This document shows, one piece after another, positions 9,881-21,776 of a stretch of DNA of 64,000 bases. Every line of letters begins with the position of its first letter. Position 1 is the first letter of the stretch. A program made the position numbers and the translations under genes. Under the pieces are notes generated by a model, which made no database searches, was not told the DNA's origin, and worked only from the letters and a program-made list of their open reading frames with translations. Source of the stretch: Romanomermis culicivorax (taxonomy: Eukaryota > Nematoda > Enoplea > Mermithida > Mermithidae). The stretch lies in NCBI GenBank assembly GCA_963922205.1, contig CAWUHX010000098.1:62001-126000 (forward strand). The letters run 5' to 3'.

Positions 9881-12387
9881 CAGGGTTTATTTAGGTCAAT
9901 TAGGAGCTATGGCTCCTAAAAATTTAGCGGCACAAGCCAAATTGGCTTGTAAAAATTATAGGCTAATGATCCTTTTGATTAGAAGATTTCTGTACGGATG
10001 TGCATTTTTAAACAGAAAATACCAAAAATTTTCCGGCGCTAGGCGCCGGATTTCTAATTATTTATGATTCGTAGTATCATTCTGTTGTGCGGTTAGAAAA
10101 TTTCGGCCTAGTTTATGCTTGTAGCTTTTAAAATTCAGCATGTTATGGGAGAATGTTTGACCGTGTATTGTTTTTTCGCGTATTCGACAGAAATAAAGGT
10201 TTTTCTAGATTGTTTTTACAAAATCGTTTTGCAGTGCTTTAGAATTTTCGGTTATCATGAACATACCTTTTTGCATTTGGAAAATGATTGAAACGTCATT
10301 GGCATGGGAAAATGGCAGATTTTCTTGCTATCTGAAGAAACCATCCAGATTCTTTATTGCTTGCCTAATTTTTGAATTTTAGTTTGCCAGACTGAAAACA
10401 CATTGAATTCACTGAAAAATTGGACACATTTCATGCAGGGAAAAGTTATTTAAAATATTCATTTTCCCACGCTATAGAATATCAAAACCTAAAATTTTCT
10501 CCTGGTGCTAAAAGCCGGAAATAATTATCAATATTTAAGTCGAAGTAAAAAACATATCGCACTTTTTAAAGCTTCAAATCATTTGAAAACTCTTTGATAA
10601 ATAGGCACTGGCTCCCCAGATATATCAGATTGAAAATGGAGCAAAAATTTTTAACCTCTTCTGCCTACCCAATGGCAGGGTTTTTTTTTTGACCTACGAG
10701 TCACAAGCCAAGTGGCTTGTTGGCCTAAAATTTTACAAGCCATTCCAAATTTTTACAAGCCAATTTTATAATATCAGTATACGTGAATAAATTCCAATGC
10801 TAGGTTATTTTTTAAAGAAATGTATATATTGAGCATCACGGCAATTGATCAAAAAAATGTCATTCAACATTATTCAATAACATTTTAGAGCCATTAATTC
10901 TTTAAAATTCAGGAAACATTTGAAATTTTTGAGTTTGATCGAAGTCTAATCTACAAGCATTGTGGAACAAATTTTCCAGCAAACTATCCAAGAACATAAT
11001 GACTTTGAATTACATGAGAAATCGATGGCTAAGTCCTCTATGATGACAAGTGAGAGCCCAAAAAAGCTATTAATCTTTCCTGCCTGAAACGCCGGAAAAT
11101 TTTTTTGGGTATTGACATTCTGCGATGCTGGAAAATCAATTTTCCAAACACTTATTTGGAATATTAGATTCGAATTTTCTGTTCGAAAGTCGTAATTTCT
11201 AGAATTTTATGTTTGAAAAATTTTAAAACCATTAATTTATTCACACACTCTCATAAACTTGGCCGAAAAGATATGAGTAAGAAGAGTAGAAATTTCCGAA
11301 AACTACTTCCATGAAGCTTTTGGATTGATTTTAGGTTAAGAAAGGAATAATCGCTTCAAAAAGTTTACAAACTTGACGTATTGATTTTTCTCAAAAAATG
11401 TGTCAAGGTAAAAACGTGAATCTTCATTAAATATCAAGATGAAATATTGAAGATTATCAATTAAAACATGAGATAATACGTTTAAGATGATTAAAACTAT
11501 TAAAGATTAAATGATAAGTGAAGGTAGACATGTTAGAAGCAGCGCCTGAGCTAGAAAATAAATAATGCTTATTTAAGTTATAACCGGCGCGAAGCGCCGG
11601 AAAATTTTGAGATTATGACCTTCGAAAATGCACCAAAATGCATCTTTCCTGTATCCAATTTGATCAAACACATAAATTAAAAAATTCTGACAAGCCATTT
11701 TGGCTTGTTGGACTAAAATCCTACAAGCCATTTTGTCAGTCCAACAAGCCATGGCTTGTAGAATGCTAAAAAAAAAACTATGCCCAATGGTGAAAAGGTC
11801 ATGATCGATCATCGGTAAATTCAAAAGAATATGCTGAAAACATAAATTTTCCGACATTTTAGAAGCCTAGAAATCACATAAGTTTCGAACAGGTTACTCT
11901 AGTCAGCCTTTCGATTTTTTTCTTCAAAACTCTGGAAATTCAGTTTTAAAAGTCTGAAACTATCGCGAACTGAATGAAATACGAGAGATATAACTTTTAA
12001 TCATTTTCTGATCATTTGGCAAATTCATCAGTTTTAGATTGAACAACTGAAAATTTATACGTGCAACCAAATTTTTCCTCAAGTTACAAATCAGCCTGGC
12101 TTGTGCGAAAAAACCCTGATAATTGATTTGAATAATGACTGACCTAGTTTGTGAGCCTTATTATTCTGTGTGTGATGAGGAATGTATTCGAAATGATTGA
12201 TCTGTTATGTGGGCCTCTACTGTGATTTTGAAGAGTGTTTTTGACTAAATCTGTTGAGAAAAACTGTTTTTTACTACCACATTTATTTACAAACTTTTTA
12301 GTTTTGGCTTGATGAAATTCTTATTGGCCTGTAAAATTTTGACCTTAGGAGCCAAATGGCCTGTCGAGAAACAACCAAAAAAATCCG
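9881..12387. mobile_element. hAT MITE of the GGAGCC-word family, containing a nested hAT
   Basis: The left end is CAGGGTTTATTTAGG, with GGAGC/GCTCC words just inside. The right end is degenerate (AAAAAAATCCG). The TSDs CTCTTGAG (9873-9880) and CTTTTGAG (12388-12395) agree at 7 of 8 bases. The sequence parallels the element at 51400-52773. The CAAGCC-word hAT (10676-11782) is inserted in it. It has no coding content. Confidence 0.75.
10676..11782. mobile_element. hAT MITE of the CAAGCC-word family, copy 1
   Basis: It begins CAGGGTTTTTTTTTTGACC and ends TAAAAAAAAAACTATG, with the exact TSD CCCAATGG at 10668-10675 and 11783-11790. The word CAAGCC/GGCTTG is repeated in both orientations at both ends. 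The hairpin module lies at 11584-11600. This copy is one parent of the recombination that duplicated the next 7.5 kb. Confidence 0.92.
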
Positions 12388-13637
12388 CTTTTGAGATGGA
12401 ACAAATATTTAATTGCAACGTTTGACCGAATATGATGACTCACCGTGTGCACAGAATATTGAGTATTCCCGTTGATCCAATACTCGGACCGTGCTCTTTC
12501 CTTTGGGATTTTTCATTTTGATTAAATCGTTGGTCGTATTGGCCTCTGTGGCAGACATGGAATGAAAAAAGAATGAAATATTATTACGAACAAAACAATC
12601 ACACATATATAATGCGATATAATGACGGGCCTATGAGCACGTACTTGGATTTACTTGGATTTGGAGTTGATGATGATTCACAAACATAGTAAACAGTGTG
12701 CAGCTACAGAAAGGTCAACATTTTTACCTTTTACAACGTGAGCGACAAGATGGGTATCACCCGAGTTGGATACATGGTCGAAACATATGATGGTGGAGGG
12801 TCCCAATGCTTAGATATATAGTACCAAGGTGTTCGCAAGGGGCCTCCGCCCATGCATACATGCAGAGCCGTCAGTATCTGCGGGGTGACTTTTTCGATTA
12901 AATCACTGCAAGGCAGAGCACGTTAGCCTATACAAAATTGAAACCTACACTTTTTTACTCATCACTTAAGATTTACTGTAAGATGTATTTTGATTTTTTA
13001 ATTTTGTCGTCCTTCTTTCATTAACCGTTACAAGATTTTCTATTTTCCCCACATTTTTTTCTTTATTGATAATGATATTGAGAATTTTCTTTGGCAGGTA
13101 ATAAAATATTTGATTCATCCAAGCCATGCACATGTGTACATATATGCAGCTGAAGTGCCTCATCTCCCATGCAGATACATAGGTTTGTTTGTGATGACTC
13201 ATCACAAATAAAAAAAACAGGCCAGCAACCAAAACTTGGATTCTCCAATTAGAAAGATTATTTGTCACTGTTCTAAACAGTTGGTTAATGTTTTAACTAT
13301 TTTCTGAATCCAAACTGATGGTTAATGTTTTAACCATTTGCCCAAATTTTCAACTGGAAAGAACATTTGTCACTGTTTCAAACAAATGGTTAATGTTTTA
13401 AGCATTTGCCGAATGCAGAAAAAACAACAAAAAATCATAAAAAAAATTTCGTGAAAAAAAATCGGGAAAGTTTTGATATTCGCCAAATACTTGGAGGCAA
13501 TATCAAAGATAATTGGGTTAAACCACGAGATGAGGAGTACGGGGTAACAACTATTGGATGCTGACTAGTGAGCAAAGTAGACATGCTCACGGTTGCGCCT
13601 AAGCTGGTTTATAGCGATTCATACACACACACACACA
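12388..13637. other. unassigned non-coding sequence in unit A
   Basis: No recognisable gene. The short minus-strand ORFs at 12409-12606 and 12966-13268 have no known motif and recur only because the unit is duplicated. A (CA)n run at 13621-13639 abuts the M1 MITE. Confidence 0.5.
13266..13410. repeat. three spaced copies of a TGGTTAATGTTTTAAC motif
   Basis: The motif GGTTAATGTTTTAA occurs three times at roughly 50-75-bp spacing, each with an adjacent AACCATTTG- or ACTATTTT-type extension. The same array is at 20794-20938 in unit B. Function unknown. Confidence 0.6.
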
Positions 13638-13955
13638 CATACATGTAACAGGGCCCCCGAGGTCTAGGGGGGTCGGGTAACTTTTTTGGCCTGGGGTCAG
13701 TAATTCCCAAAATTTTGGGGGGGAGGAGTCTCCCAAGTGAAAAAATTCGATTTTTTCCAGGAAAAAGTCCGAAAAATAGTTTAAAAAGCAGTAATTTTTT
13801 TCTAAAAAGACCGGAAAAATGTATTCATGGCGCGAAGCCCCAAGAAAATTCATTTTTTACCATTTTTTGTTAAAAAATTGAAATTTTTCATCATAAAATT
13901 GACATTTTTCAATATTTTCCGACCAAATGTACGGGGTTCGTACTGCTACCACACG
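13638..13955. mobile_element. left half of an M1 MITE, split by a CR1-like insertion
   Basis: It starts CATACATGTAACAGGGC inside a (CA)n run and follows the M1 sequence of 6471-6910 until about CTACCACACGACTA. The family resumes after the retrotransposon tail at 17308 with AGGATTGGAAAATCCTG. The CR1-like element therefore appears to have inserted between the two halves. Confidence 0.7.
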
Positions 13956-14031
13956 ACTAATTTTTTTACCCTAAGCCCTTTTTTTTACCCTAAAATATTA
14001 AGTTACATTCAAGAGGATTATCTTATTATTC

Positions 14032-14230
14032 GACGAAATTAGCTTCATCAATTAATTTCGTGGCAACGTCACTAAGTTCCCTGCAACATCATATTGACTT
14101 ATTATCGCCGTTGCTCATCATTATTTATTTTTTGGCGAAATTGACTTTATCGATTAATTTCCTGGCAACATCATATTTGCTTATTGTCGCCATTACTAGC
14201 TCAGCATTAATTTATTCTTCGGCGAAATTG
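14032..14230 (+). repeat. tandem repeats in the 5' region of the CR1-like element
   Basis: Two to three imperfect copies of a ~85-105-bp unit built around GGCGAAATTG, TCGATTAATTTC and TGGCAACATCATAT lie just upstream of ORF1. Tandem 5' UTR repeats can carry promoter activity in non-LTR elements, which is an inference here. Confidence 0.65.
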
Positions 14231-14248
14231 TCTTTATGGATATTCAAA

Positions 14249-15230
14249 ATGTCAATGAAGTCTACACAACAATCAGAAGTAAAGTCAAATGCCAGTTGTA
14301 ACTCATCTACCTCTACACCCACATCGACAAATATGAACATCAGGCCAAAGAATTCAAAAATTGACACCAACAACATTAAAATTTGTACGATTTGTAGCAA
14401 GAATGTCTGCAACACTGACAAAGCAATTTGTTGCGACTGCCGACTAGTGTTCTATTTGGTCCGATGCGAAATGTGTGCTGCTCATCAAGGACGAACAATA
14501 TCATATGATCTCTAATCTGGCACATAACCAGCCATTTTATTGCTCCTTCTGCATGCCAAATGTCGTCTATATTGAATTTACACTGAAAATTTGATGCCCT
14601 CGAGCAATTGATAAACAATGTTAACTAAGATTTATCGTCGAAAATCACCAATTAACTGCGAAAATTGAATCATTAGCTAAACCACCAACATTGCCCAAAT
14701 TACCAGCTGGTTTATTTGACTCAGAATCGATAACCTCAGTTTATCAAAAATCCGTCATCAATCCAGTGAGCAACAGCCCATTGATGCAGGCATTAATAAA
14801 AGAAGCCCTCGAAATCGAGATGAAAAAAAATAATGTTGTCTTGTTTGGGCTACCAATAAAAGACAATATTTCTGACTCAGATCAAATAAAACAAATTATT
14901 GACCATTATGGAGTAGATTTACAAATCGATATCGACTCATTTGTACATACATTTCATGATGGTCTACAAATTTCTGACAAACCCAAATTTAACAAAGTTG
15001 TTCTTGCAGACAGTACGTCAAAAAAACTGTTCATTAAAATGATAAATATGAATTTGAAAGGCGAAAGTATGATAGGGAGACCAGACTTGTCATACTTTCA
15101 GAGAGAAATGGGTCAAAAACTATGTGCAGAATTTGAAAAATTGGAAGATAAAGATAATATCTTTATAAATTATAGTATCTGTAAAACAGTGAAGAAAATG
15201 CCACGTCATAATCACAGTCTGCATGTTTGA
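14249..15230 (+). pseudogene. CR1-like ORF1 (PHD finger plus RRM-like region), frameshifted
   Basis: The ATG at 14249 opens a Ser/Thr-rich N-terminus, followed by a PHD-type finger: CTICSK, then ICCDC, then RCEMC, and after a frame change near 14515 FYCSFCMP. The second part (14691-15230) has the pattern of non-LTR ORF1 RRM/C-terminal domains: KNNVVLFGLPIKDN, KFNKVVLADS and GRPDLSYFQREMGQKL. ORF1 proteins bind the element RNA. The frame change between the halves means this copy cannot make the full protein. PHD-bearing ORF1s are known in CR1-group elements. Confidence 0.75.
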
Positions 15231-15264
15231 GATGGAAGCTGTGCTAATAAAAAAGTTGCGCCTG

Positions 15265-15932
15265 AAAATGTAAAGGAAGTCCTAATTAAATCTATTCTCA
15301 TAAATATTCGTAGTATAAAAAATGAGATAATTTATATGAATTCAATAGTCAATAATTATGATTTTATATTTCTCACAGAAACATGGCTAGATGAGCGCAT
15401 AAAAAATGGTTAAATTGTCTCTGATTTGTCCTTCCAGATTTTTAGGGAAGATAGAAACCCTCACAGAGGTGGCATATGTGTACTGGAGCAAAAGTCTCAT
15501 TTAATAGGAGTGGTAAATATACCACAGTGTTTCAACTGCTTGGAAACCATCGTAATTGATGTTCTAAATCTTGGGATTCAATGTATTTTAGTATATAGAG
15601 CTCCTTCAACTGATTATGAAACTGATGTAAAGTTATGTCAATTTATTGAAAAGTCTAGTCTGAATAATAAACGGACAATAGTACTTGGAGATTTTAATTT
15701 ACCCAAAATAGATTGGACATCTGAAAGTATACCAAATGATGATGTGAGTTTGATGTATTGGGATTATCTTAATAGATGTGATTTTTTCCAGTTAGTCGTT
15801 CAACCTACCCATGGCTCAAATATTTTAGATCTTATTCTAATAAATCAGGAATGTCTATGTAGAAATGTTGAAGTTCAACCACCCTTATCACATTCATGCG
15901 ACCATAATAGCATAGTTTCTGACATATTATGA
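15265..15932 (+). pseudogene. apurinic-like endonuclease domain of the CR1-like ORF2
   Basis: The motifs of the non-LTR retrotransposon endonuclease appear in order: NIRSIKNEI, FLTETWLDE, an internal stop at about 15412, the Tyr-containing ILVYRAPSTDY, the catalytic GDFNLPKIDW, GSNILDLILIN, and a DH near the end (PLSHSCDHNSI). This domain nicks target DNA for target-primed reverse transcription. The TAA after ERIKNG and the loss of the RT palm make it a pseudogene. The segment after it (KNEKILHFKSTNFDLF) is the normal linker before RT. Confidence 0.88.
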
Positions 15933-16194
15933 CCCAAGCAAAAACCCAAGAATGAAAAAATTCTACATTTTAAGTCAACAAATTTTGATTTATTTGCTGC
16001 CTATTTGAGTAGGTACTCTAGAATGGGACATTTCATTTTCAACATGTACAACTATAGATGATTTCTATGATGAGTTTCTGGCACTTATATGTAAACTGGA
16101 ATTTCTTCTTTTGTCCTTACCTAGAGAACATTGGCGAAATATTAGATAATTTAATGTTTGACCAGCCAAAAATTATGTGCCAATTGTAACAAGT

Positions 16195-16484
16195 GGTGTG
16201 CCACGTATATGTCAGATGTATTCTGGAATATGCAACTACAGAGCCATTGAAAAAGTACAGAAATACTTCACAAAAAGGGTTCTCAACTATCCTGAGATTT
16301 CTTAAAATGATCGTTTGACTATATTAAAGTTAGAGACACTTGGAAATAGAAGGCAGTTGAATGATTTGGTTATGTTATATAAGATAATAAACCATGAAGT
16401 AGACGTAAAATTGAGTCATTTCTGCACCATTAAACATTCTCAGACCCGGTCCAACCACAATTGGAAGTTAACAGATATTCCAAG
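16195..16484 (+). pseudogene. C-terminal remnant of the CR1-like reverse transcriptase
   Basis: IEKVQKYFTKRVLNYPEIS, a stop, then RLTILKLETLGNRRQLNDLV and MLYKIINHEVDV correspond to the conserved C-terminal end of CR1/Jockey RT proteins. The frame is cut by the hAT MITE at 16485 and resumes at 17150 with RSTVRAICFFDQAQ. The start is joined to the endonuclease linker by an internal deletion. Confidence 0.8.
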
Positions 16485-17141
16485 CAGGGTTTTTTTTGTA
16501 CATGACCCATTTGCACATGTACAAACGGCAGCCAATATTTCATTTGTACAATTTGTACATAGCAAAAATAGGTAGAAATAAGTAACCAGCGTTCCTACAC
16601 ATCATGGTCAAAGACTAATAACCAAATTAGTGTAATTTTCAAAATTTATTTATAATTACGAAAAAAAATTCAGAAAACTACTTCATGAAGCTTCTGAATA
16701 TATTTCAAGTTAAGAAAGGAATAATCGCTTCAAAAAGTTTAGAGTTTAGATGTATTGATCTTTCTCAAAAAATATTTCAAGGAAAAACTGTGAATCTTCA
16801 TTAAATATCATGATAAAATATTTAAGATTATCACTTGAACCATGAAATAATATGTTTGAGATGATGAAAACTATTGTACATTAAATGGCAAGTGAAGGTA
16901 GGCATTCTGAAAGCTGTGTCTGGGCTAGTTAATACATACTAATGATTAGTAAAGTTATAACCGGCACGAAGCACCAGAAAATTTTGAGATTAGGAACTTC
17001 TAAAATGCACCAAAATGCATATTTTCTGTACCTTATCCCCAAAATTTTCTTCCCTGAATGGAAAAGATACGTTTGTACATGTACAAATGAGTACCTGAAT
17101 TTCGTTTGCCCCCGAAAATTCCTCCGGCAAAAAAAACACTG
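16485..17141. mobile_element. hAT MITE of the TTGTAC-word family, 657 bp
   Basis: It begins CAGGGTTTTTTTTGTACATG and ends GGCAAAAAAAACACTG. The flanks ATTCCAAG (16477-16484) and ATTCCAGA (17142-17149) match at 6 of 8 bases. The word TTGTAC/GTACAA is repeated near both ends. Reading of the RT tail resumes immediately after it, which supports the borders independently. Confidence 0.85.
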
Positions 17142-17149
17142 ATTCCAGA

Positions 17150-17307
17150 TCAACTGTAAGAGCTATATGCTTTTTTGACCAAGCACAGCATATTCATTGA
17201 TGTATTGCATATTTATTCCGTATTTGTAATTAACTTACATTGTTTATTTCATTATATTCTCCTAACATTGCTTAGTGCCGTTGCGAATAAAATCATCATA
17301 CATCATC
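17150..17307 (+). mobile_element. 3' end of the CR1-like element
   Basis: The final RT residues (RSTVRAICFFDQAQ) are followed by a short 3' UTR with AATAAA and ending in ATCATC repeats, the usual kind of tail for CR1/L2-group elements. It runs into the resumed M1 MITE. Confidence 0.75.
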
Positions 17308-18284
17308 ATCATAGGATTGGAAAATCCTGTGGGGGGGGGTTCGCCCAGGTTTTTTTTTGGTTTGAAAACCAGGAGCCAAATGGCTCCTAGGCAGGGTTTT
17401 TTTCCGCACGCCTTCATCCGCACTGTGCGGAAATGACCCAAAATTTTTTCCGCACACGAAAATTTTTTCCCTTCGAAGTTTATATCATTTGAAAAATGTG
17501 TGAAATGAGCGAAAATTATAGATTGCTAAGAAAATAATGTAAAGTATCTGTTTTTCTACCTCAAAAAAATATATTAGCTTGATTAAACAAAATTAATAGT
17601 TGCTGCTGTCATTTCTGTGATTAGAGCCGATGACTTATAGATTTCAATCGATTTTCCAATTGACTGAATTTCTACATTTTGATATTCTAGAATGCTGGAA
17701 AATTAGCATTTTCAACCTTCATCTCTAAAATAAAAGGTTTGCACTTTCAGTCGAAAATCGTGTAGTTTCCCAATCACAAAATTTGTGTTCACAAAGTGCA
17801 GAAAACTTCAAGTGAGAGAAACAATTCATGAAGATTAGAGCTACACACGACAAAAATTTCGTACCCGGGTACCCGTTTATTCATTACCCGGGTACATGTT
17901 AAAATGAGTTGTAATGTTAATGTACATAATATATAATATTAGACAGATATATACACTGTGAAAATATAATGATGCATTACACACACTCCGTAGTCCCTAC
18001 TTACATAATATTTTTCAACACTTGTGTTGAAACACTGGTTGTGTTGTTGTATACAATAGGCTGCATAGGTAGGTATATTGCGAATATAATGCTAGAGATG
18101 ATTGATACACATCATCGACGCACCTACGCTGCAAAATACTACACATCACATCATGATAGCTCAATATTATTGACGAGACAAAGCAAAATTTGCATACCTC
18201 CAAGTTTTTTTTTTTGACCTATGTACGAGTCACAAGCCAAGTGGCTTGTTGACCTAAAATTTTACAAGCCATTCCAAATTTTTG
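17308..18284. mobile_element. left parts of three nested hATs in unit A
   Basis: In order: the resumed M1 MITE to about 17350; the left end of a GGAGCC-word hAT (CAGGTTTTTTTTTGG, with GGAGCCAAATGGCTCC inside); the left end of a CCGCAC-word hAT at 17392 (CAGGGTTTTTTTCCGCAC) preceded by the TSD half CTCCTAGG at 17384-17391; the left end of a TAGAGCT hAT near 17836; and the left end of a CAAGCC hAT at 18201. Their right ends are found only once, after unit B. Confidence 0.8.
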
Positions 18285-19309
18285 CAAGCCAATTTTATAA
18301 TATCAGTATACGTGAATAAATTCCAATGCTAGGTTATTTTTTAAAGAAATGTATATATTGAGCATCACGGCAATTGATCAAAAAAATGTCATTCAACATT
18401 ATTCAATAACATTTTAGAGCCATTAATTCTTTAAAATTCAGGAAACATTTGAAATTTTTGAGTTTGATCGAAGTCTAATCTACAAGCATTGTGGAACAAA
18501 TTTTCCAGCAAACTATCCAAGAACATAATGACTTTGAATTACATGAGAAATCGATGGCTAAGTCCTCTATGATGACAAGTGAGAGCCCAAAAAAGCTATT
18601 AATCTTTCCTGCCTGAAACGCCGGAAAATTTTTTTGGGTATTGACATTCTGCGATGCTGGAAAATCAATTTTCCAAACACTTATTTGAAATATTAGATTC
18701 GAATTTTCTGTTCGAAAGTCGTAATTTCTAGAATTTTATGTTTGAAAAATTTTAAAACCATTAATTTATTCACACACTCTCATAAACTTGGCCGAAAAGA
18801 TATGAGTAAGAAGAGTAGAAATTTCCGAAAACTACTTCCATGAAGCTTTTGGATTGATTTTAGGTTAAGAAAGGAATAATCGCTTCAAAAAGTTTACAAA
18901 CTTGACGTATTGATTTTTCTCAAAAAATGTGTCAAGGTAAAAACGTGAATCTTCATTAAATATCAAGATGAAATATTGAAGATTATCAATTAAAACATGA
19001 GATAATACGTTTAAGATGATTAAAACTATTAAAGATTAAATGATAAGTGAAGGTAGACATGTTAGAAGCAGCGCCTGAGCTAGAAAATAAATAATGCTTA
19101 TTTAAGTTATAACCGGCGCGAAGCGCCGGAAAATTTTGAGATTATGACCTTCGAAAATGCACCAAAATGCATCTTTCCTGTATCCAATTTGATCAAACAC
19201 ATAAATTAAAAAATTCTGACAAGCCATTTTGGCTTGTTGGACTAAAATCCTACAAGCCATTTTGTCAGTCCAACAAGCCATGGCTTGTAGAATGCTAAAA
19301 AAAAACTAT
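18201..19309. mobile_element. hybrid CAAGCC hAT at the duplication junction (copy 2)
   Basis: The left flank is CATACCTC (18193-18200), as in copy 3, but the right flank is CCCAATGG (from 19310), as in copy 1, so the TSDs do not match. From the start to 18284 the sequence carries copy-3 variants (CAAGTTTT start, CTATGTACG, TTGTTGACC, TTTTTGCAAGCC). From 18331 on it carries copy-1 variants (GCTAGGTTATTTTTTA). The switch lies in 18285-18330. Confidence 0.93.
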
Positions 19310-21165
19310 GCCCAATGGTGAAAAGGTCATGATCGATCATCGGTAAATTCAAAAGAATATGCTGAAAACATAAATTTTCCGACATTTTAGAAGCCTAGAA
19401 ATCACATAAGTTTCGAACAGGTTACTCTAGTCAGCCTTTCGATTTTTTTCTTCAAAACTCTGGAAATTCAGTTTTAAAAGTCTGAAACTATCGCGAACTG
19501 AATGAAATACGAGAGATATAACTTTTAATCATTTTCTGATCATTTGGCAAATTCATCAGTTTTAGATTGAACAACTGAAAATTTATACGTGCAACCAAAT
19601 TTTTCCTCAAGTTACAAATCAGCCTGGCTTGTGCGAAAAAACCCTGATAATTGATTTGAATAATGACTGACCTAGTTTGTGAGCCTTATTATTCTGTGTG
19701 TGATGAGGAATGTATTCGAAATGATTGATCTGTTATGTGGGCCTCTACTGTGATTTTGAAGAGTGTTTTTGACTAAATCTGTTGAGAAAAACTGTTTTTT
19801 ACTACCACATTTATTTACAAACTTTTTAGTTTTGGCTTGATGAAATTCTTATTGGCCTGTAAAATTTTGACCTTAGGAGCCAAATGGCCTGTCGAGAAAC
19901 AACCAAAAAAATCCGCTTTTGAGATGGAACAAATATTTAATTGCAACGTTTGACCGAATATGATGACTCACCGTGTGCACAGAATATTGAGTATTCCCGT
20001 TGATCCAATACTCGGACCGTGCTCTTTCCTTTGGGATTTTTCATTTTGATTAAATCGTTGGTCGTATTGGCCTCTGTGGCAGACATGGAATGAAAAAAGA
20101 ATGAAATATTATTACGAACAAAACAATCACACATATATAATGCGATATAATGACGGGCCTATGAGCACGTACTTGGATTTACTTGGATTTGGAGTTGATG
20201 ATGATTCACAAACATAGTAAACAGTGTGCAGCTACAGAAAGGTCAACATTTTTACCTTTTACAACGTGAGCGACAAGATGGGTATCACCCGAGTTGGATA
20301 CATGGTCGAAACATATGATGGTGGAGGGTCCCAATGCTTAGATATATAGTACCAAGGTGTTCGCAAGGGGCCTCCGCCCATGCATACATGCAGAGCCGTC
20401 AGTATCTGCGGGGTGACTTTTTCGATTAAATCACTGCAAGGCAGAGCACGTTAGCCTATACAAAATTGAAACCTACACTTTTTTACTCATCACTTAAGAT
20501 TTACTGTAAGATGTATTTTGATTTTTTAATTTTGTCGTCCTTCTTTCATTAACCGTTACAAGATTTTCTATTTTCCCCACATTTTTTTCTTTATTGATAA
20601 TGATATTGAGAATTTTCTTTGGCAGGTAATAAAATATTTGATTCATCCAAGCCATGCACATGTGTACATATATGCAGCTGAAGTGCCTCATCTCCCATGC
20701 AGATACATAGGTTTGTTTGTGATGACTCATCACAAATAAAAAAAACAGGCCAGCAACCAAAACTTGGATTCTCCAATTAGAAAGATTATTTGTCACTGTT
20801 CTAAACAGTTGGTTAATGTTTTAACTATTTTCTGAATCCAAACTGATGGTTAATGTTTTAACCATTTGCCCAAATTTTCAACTGGAAAGAACATTTGTCA
20901 CTGTTTCAAACAAATGGTTAATGTTTTAAGCATTTGCCGAATGCAGAAAAAACAACAAAAAATCATAAAAAAAATTTCGTGAAAAAAAATCGGGAAAGTT
21001 TTGATATTCGCCAAATACTTGGAGGCAATATCAAAGATAATTGGGTTAAACCACGAGATGAGGAGTACGGGGTAACAACTATTGGATGCTGACTAGTGAG
21101 CAAAGTAGACATGCTCACGGTTGCGCCTAAGCTGGTTTATAGCGATTCATACACACACACACACA

Positions 21166-21483
21166 CATACATGTAACAGGGCCCCCGAGGTCTAGGGGGG
21201 TCGGGTAACTTTTTTGGCCTGGGGTCAGTAATTCCCAAAATTTTGGGGGGGAGGAGTCTCCCAAGTGAAAAAATTCGATTTTTTCCAGGAAAAAGTCCGA
21301 AAAATAGTTTAAAAAGCAGTAATTTTTTTCTAAAAAGACCGGAAAAATGTATTCATGGCGCGAAGCCCCAAGAAAATTCATTTTTTACCATTTTTTGTTA
21401 AAAAATTGAAATTTTTCATCATAAAATTGACATTTTTCAATATTTTCCGACCAAATGTACGGGGTTCGTACTGCTACCACACG
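21166..21483. mobile_element. left half of M1 MITE, unit B copy
   Basis: Same as 13638-13955, shifted by 7528 bp. Confidence 0.7.
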
Positions 21484-21776
21484 ACTAATTTTTTTACCCT
21501 AAGCCCTTTTTTTTACCCTAAAATATTAAGTTACATTCAAGAGGATTATCTTATTATTCGACGAAATTAGCTTCATCAATTAATTTCGTGGCAACGTCAC
21601 TAAGTTCCCTGCAACATCATATTGACTTATTATCGCCGTTGCTCATCATTATTTATTTTTTGGCGAAATTGACTTTATCGATTAATTTCCTGGCAACATC
21701 ATATTTGCTTATTGTCGCCATTACTAGCTCAGCATTAATTTATTCTTCGGCGAAATTGTCTTTATGGATATTCAAA

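Larger units (their letters stand above)
13956..17307 (+). mobile_element. CR1/Jockey-like non-LTR retrotransposon, internally deleted, unit A
   Basis: The order on the plus strand is: 5' tandem repeats, an ORF1 with a PHD finger and an RRM-like region, an endonuclease, a short remnant of the end of the RT domain, and a 3' tail AATAAAATCATC followed by ATCATC repeats. Most of the reverse transcriptase palm is deleted between about 15990 and 16190. A TTGTAC-word hAT MITE (16485-17141) interrupts the RT tail. Frameshifts and stops make the copy inactive. Confidence 0.85.
10756..18284. repeat. tandem duplication unit A (~7.53 kb)
   Basis: The sequence recurs at +7528/7529 bp as unit B. By eye the only differences I found after the junction are one base (11158 region, TTGGAAT versus TTGAAAT) and one base in a poly-A run (10 versus 9). 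The unit holds the right half of the CAAGCC hAT, the right half of the GGAGCC hAT, about 1.2 kb of unassigned sequence, a split M1 MITE, a CR1-like retrotransposon and the left parts of three nested hATs. Confidence 0.95.

Noticed and set aside
12409-13268. Short minus-strand ORFs that are perfectly conserved between units A and B
   Set aside because: The conservation only reflects the recent tandem duplication of the whole 7.5 kb. The ORFs have no motif.
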